Assembly: GCA_023227825.1 (NCBI GenBank)
Contig: JALOCJ010000009.1
Location: 1 to 64,000, forward strand
Reading direction: 5' to 3'
From: Candidatus Cloacimonas sp.
Lineage (GTDB): Bacteria > Cloacimonadota > Cloacimonadia > Cloacimonadales > Cloacimonadaceae
Length of the DNA stretch: 64,000 nt
In this document: positions 62,658 to 64,000 of the stretch, piece after piece
Numbering within the stretch: position 1 is the stretch's first letter
Layout of the letters: the number at the start of each line of letters is the position of its first letter
Notes under the pieces: model-generated
Told to the model about the DNA's origin: nothing
The model's database searches: none
Seen by the model: the letters and a program-made list of their open reading frames with translations, nothing else
Program-made: the position numbers and the translations under genes

Positions 62658-64000
62658 ATGGAATTAACGGAGAATGCACTAAAGGTTCTGGAAAAAAGAT
62701 ATTTTCGTAAAGATGAAAATGGTGTTCTGATAGAGGACTGGCAAAAAATGCTTACTCGTGTTGCTGCTAATATTGCAAGCGGTGATGAGGAAAAAACCCG
62801 TCGCTTTTATCGGTTAATGGATGCGGGATATTTTTTACCCAATTCTCCTACTTTAATGAATGCCGGTGGTGATTTACAGCAGCTTTCCGCCTGTTTTGTG
62901 TTACCTCTTGAAGACAGTATGGAAAGTATTTTTGAAACGGTTAAAAATGCAGCACTAATTCATAAAAGCGGAGGTGGAACTGGTTTTTCTTTCAGTCGTT
63001 TAAGAGAAGCTAATGCCCGGGTTCGTTCTACCAATGGTGTTTCCAGTGGACCACTGTCTTTTTTGAAGGTTTTTAATGCTGCTACCGATGCTGTTAAACA
63101 AGGTGGAACCAGAAGAGGCGCTAATATGGCAATCTTAAATGTTGATCATCCACAGATTCTGGATTTTATAACCTGCAAGGAAAATCCTGCTGCATTAAAC
63201 AATTTCAATATCAGTGTAGGTGTAACAGAGGAGTTTATGCAGGCAGTTGCCAATGATGATGAATATAATCTAATTTCTCCTCATACTGGAGCTATCAGTA
63301 AAAAGCTGAAAGCTAGAGATGTATTTGCCCTGATTGTGAAAATGGCACATAAAAATGGCGAACCGGGTATTGTGTTTTTAGACCGTCTAAATAATGCCAA
63401 TCCTACTCCTGCACTGGGCAAAATTGAGTCCACTAATCCTTGTGGAGAACAACCCTTACTTCCTTATGAGGCATGTAATTTGGGTTCTATCAATCTTGCT
63501 CTGCTGATTAAAGATGGAGATGTAAATTGGGATAAACTGAAAGAAGTTGTGCAAGATAGTGTTGACTTTTTAGATGCAGTAATTGATGTTTCCAAGTTTC
63601 CCCTACCTCAGATTGAAAATATTTCCAAAGCCAACAGGAAAATAGGATTGGGAGTTATGGGCTGGGCAGATTTATTGTTTCAATTAAAAATTCCTTATGC
63701 CAGTGAAGAAGCAGTTACTCTTGCTGCCAAACTTATGGAATTTATTGATTTTTATGCCAAAAAACACTCTTCTGAACTTGCCGTTAAAAAAAGTGCTTTC
63801 CCTAATTTTCCGGAAAGCATTTATGCTAACGGTTCCTTGAAACGCGAAACTTTAAACCAAGATTGGGAATCCTTAAAAGAAAAAATAAAAAAAGAAGGAA
63901 TTCGCAATGCAACCCTTACTACTATTGCTCCTACGGGAACAATTAGTATGATTGCCGATACTTCCAGCGGAATTGAACCCCAATTTTCCCTTGCTTATGT
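62658..64000 (+). CDS. nrdJ: vitamin B12-dependent (class II) ribonucleoside reductase, 5' part
   Basis: Reduces ribonucleotides to deoxyribonucleotides. The 447 visible residues start at ATG 62658 and run off the right edge. They show the LPNSPTLMNAG opening, the first active-site Cys in SACFVLPLEDSMESIF, the substrate loop KSGGGTGFSFSRLR, KQGGTRRGANMA, the NPCGEQPLLPYEACNLGSI stretch with the radical-carrying Cys, and the nucleotide loop TIAPTGTISMIA. The layout is that of the adenosylcobalamin-type NrdJ without an ATP cone at the N-terminus. It sits 11 nt after kce. Confidence 0.94.
   Translation, partial: MELTENALKVLEKRYFRKDENGVLIEDWQKMLTRVAANIASGDEEKTRRFYRLMDAGYFLPNSPTLMNAGGDLQQLSACFVLPLEDSMESIFETVKNAALIHKSGGGTGFSFSRLREANARVRSTNGVSSGPLSFLKVFNAATDAVKQGGTRRGANMAILNVDHPQILDFITCKENPAALNNFNISVGVTEEFMQAVANDDEYNLISPHTGAISKKLKARDVFALIVKMAHKNGEPGIVFLDRLNNANPTPALGKIESTNPCGEQPLLPYEACNLGSINLALLIKDGDVNWDKLKEVVQDSVDFLDAVIDVSKFPLPQIENISKANRKIGLGVMGWADLLFQLKIPYASEEAVTLAAKLMEFIDFYAKKHSSELAVKKSAFPNFPESIYANGSLKRETLNQDWESLKEKIKKEGIRNATLTTIAPTGTISMIADTSSGIEPQFSLAY

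Overview
This window looks like the chromosome of a Cloacimonadota bacterium, most likely Candidatus Cloacimonas. The evidence is an AT-rich background, secreted proteins ending in type IX secretion (T9SS) type A domains, gingipain-like C25 proteins, a B12-type ribonucleotide reductase, a stand-alone 3-keto-5-aminohexanoate cleavage enzyme (Kce) that closely resembles, from memory, the one studied in Ca. Cloacimonas acidaminovorans, and a Kdo transferase indicating an LPS-bearing envelope. The species assignment is an inference; no database search was possible.

Layout. 1-7.4 kb (minus): a tight gene chain with glycogen debranching enzyme, glycogen-synthase-like glycosyltransferase and GH57 hydrolase, then an NtrC-type response regulator, a YbbR protein and the start of tsaD. 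7.4-9.1 kb: gene-free repeat block. 9.1-13.4 kb (minus): secreted C39-like protein, alanine racemase with a 260-residue extra domain, PhoH-type ATPase, then tRNA-Leu. 13.9-25.4 kb: an accessory island, visibly richer in G+C than its surroundings. 25.7-28.2 kb: a COG2403 GTPase and carbamate kinase. 28.5-46.9 kb: large secreted proteins, a solute-binding lipoprotein, a GPP34 protein, a sirtuin, tRNA-Gly and a second repeat block. 47.8-64 kb (plus): housekeeping genes (MnmA-like, MBL hydrolase, guaA, tRNA-Asp, waaA, AmrS-like, NusG-II, a glycosyltransferase-Ppx fusion, miaB, yicC, rnr, murI), then kce and the start of nrdJ.

The most interesting part is the island. A plus-strand operon (13966-20315) starts behind a promoter flanked by a perfect 9-bp inverted repeat. 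It encodes an unknown protein, an AAA+ ATPase, two PD-(D/E)XK nuclease-like proteins, a shortened DnaE relative (PHP domain plus a palm remnant in which the catalytic aspartates are replaced), and a third PD-(D/E)XK protein. A convergent minus-strand pair (25323-22750) encodes a paralogous AAA+ ATPase and another unknown protein. Both ATPases carry NE in place of DE in Walker B. Between the two clusters lie decayed genes, an IS481-like transposase remnant, an outer-membrane protein and a small lipoprotein. I infer a candidate multi-gene nuclease system, possibly for defence against mobile DNA; the function is unproven.

The second theme is intergenic repeats: two families of short GC-rich palindromes, one of which has also expanded inside the rnr coding sequence as four 33-bp units; two copies of a roughly 116-bp element with perfect 12-bp terminal inverted repeats; tandem 70, 110 and 124-bp units; and a palindromic element shared by the upstream regions of a C25 gene and kce.
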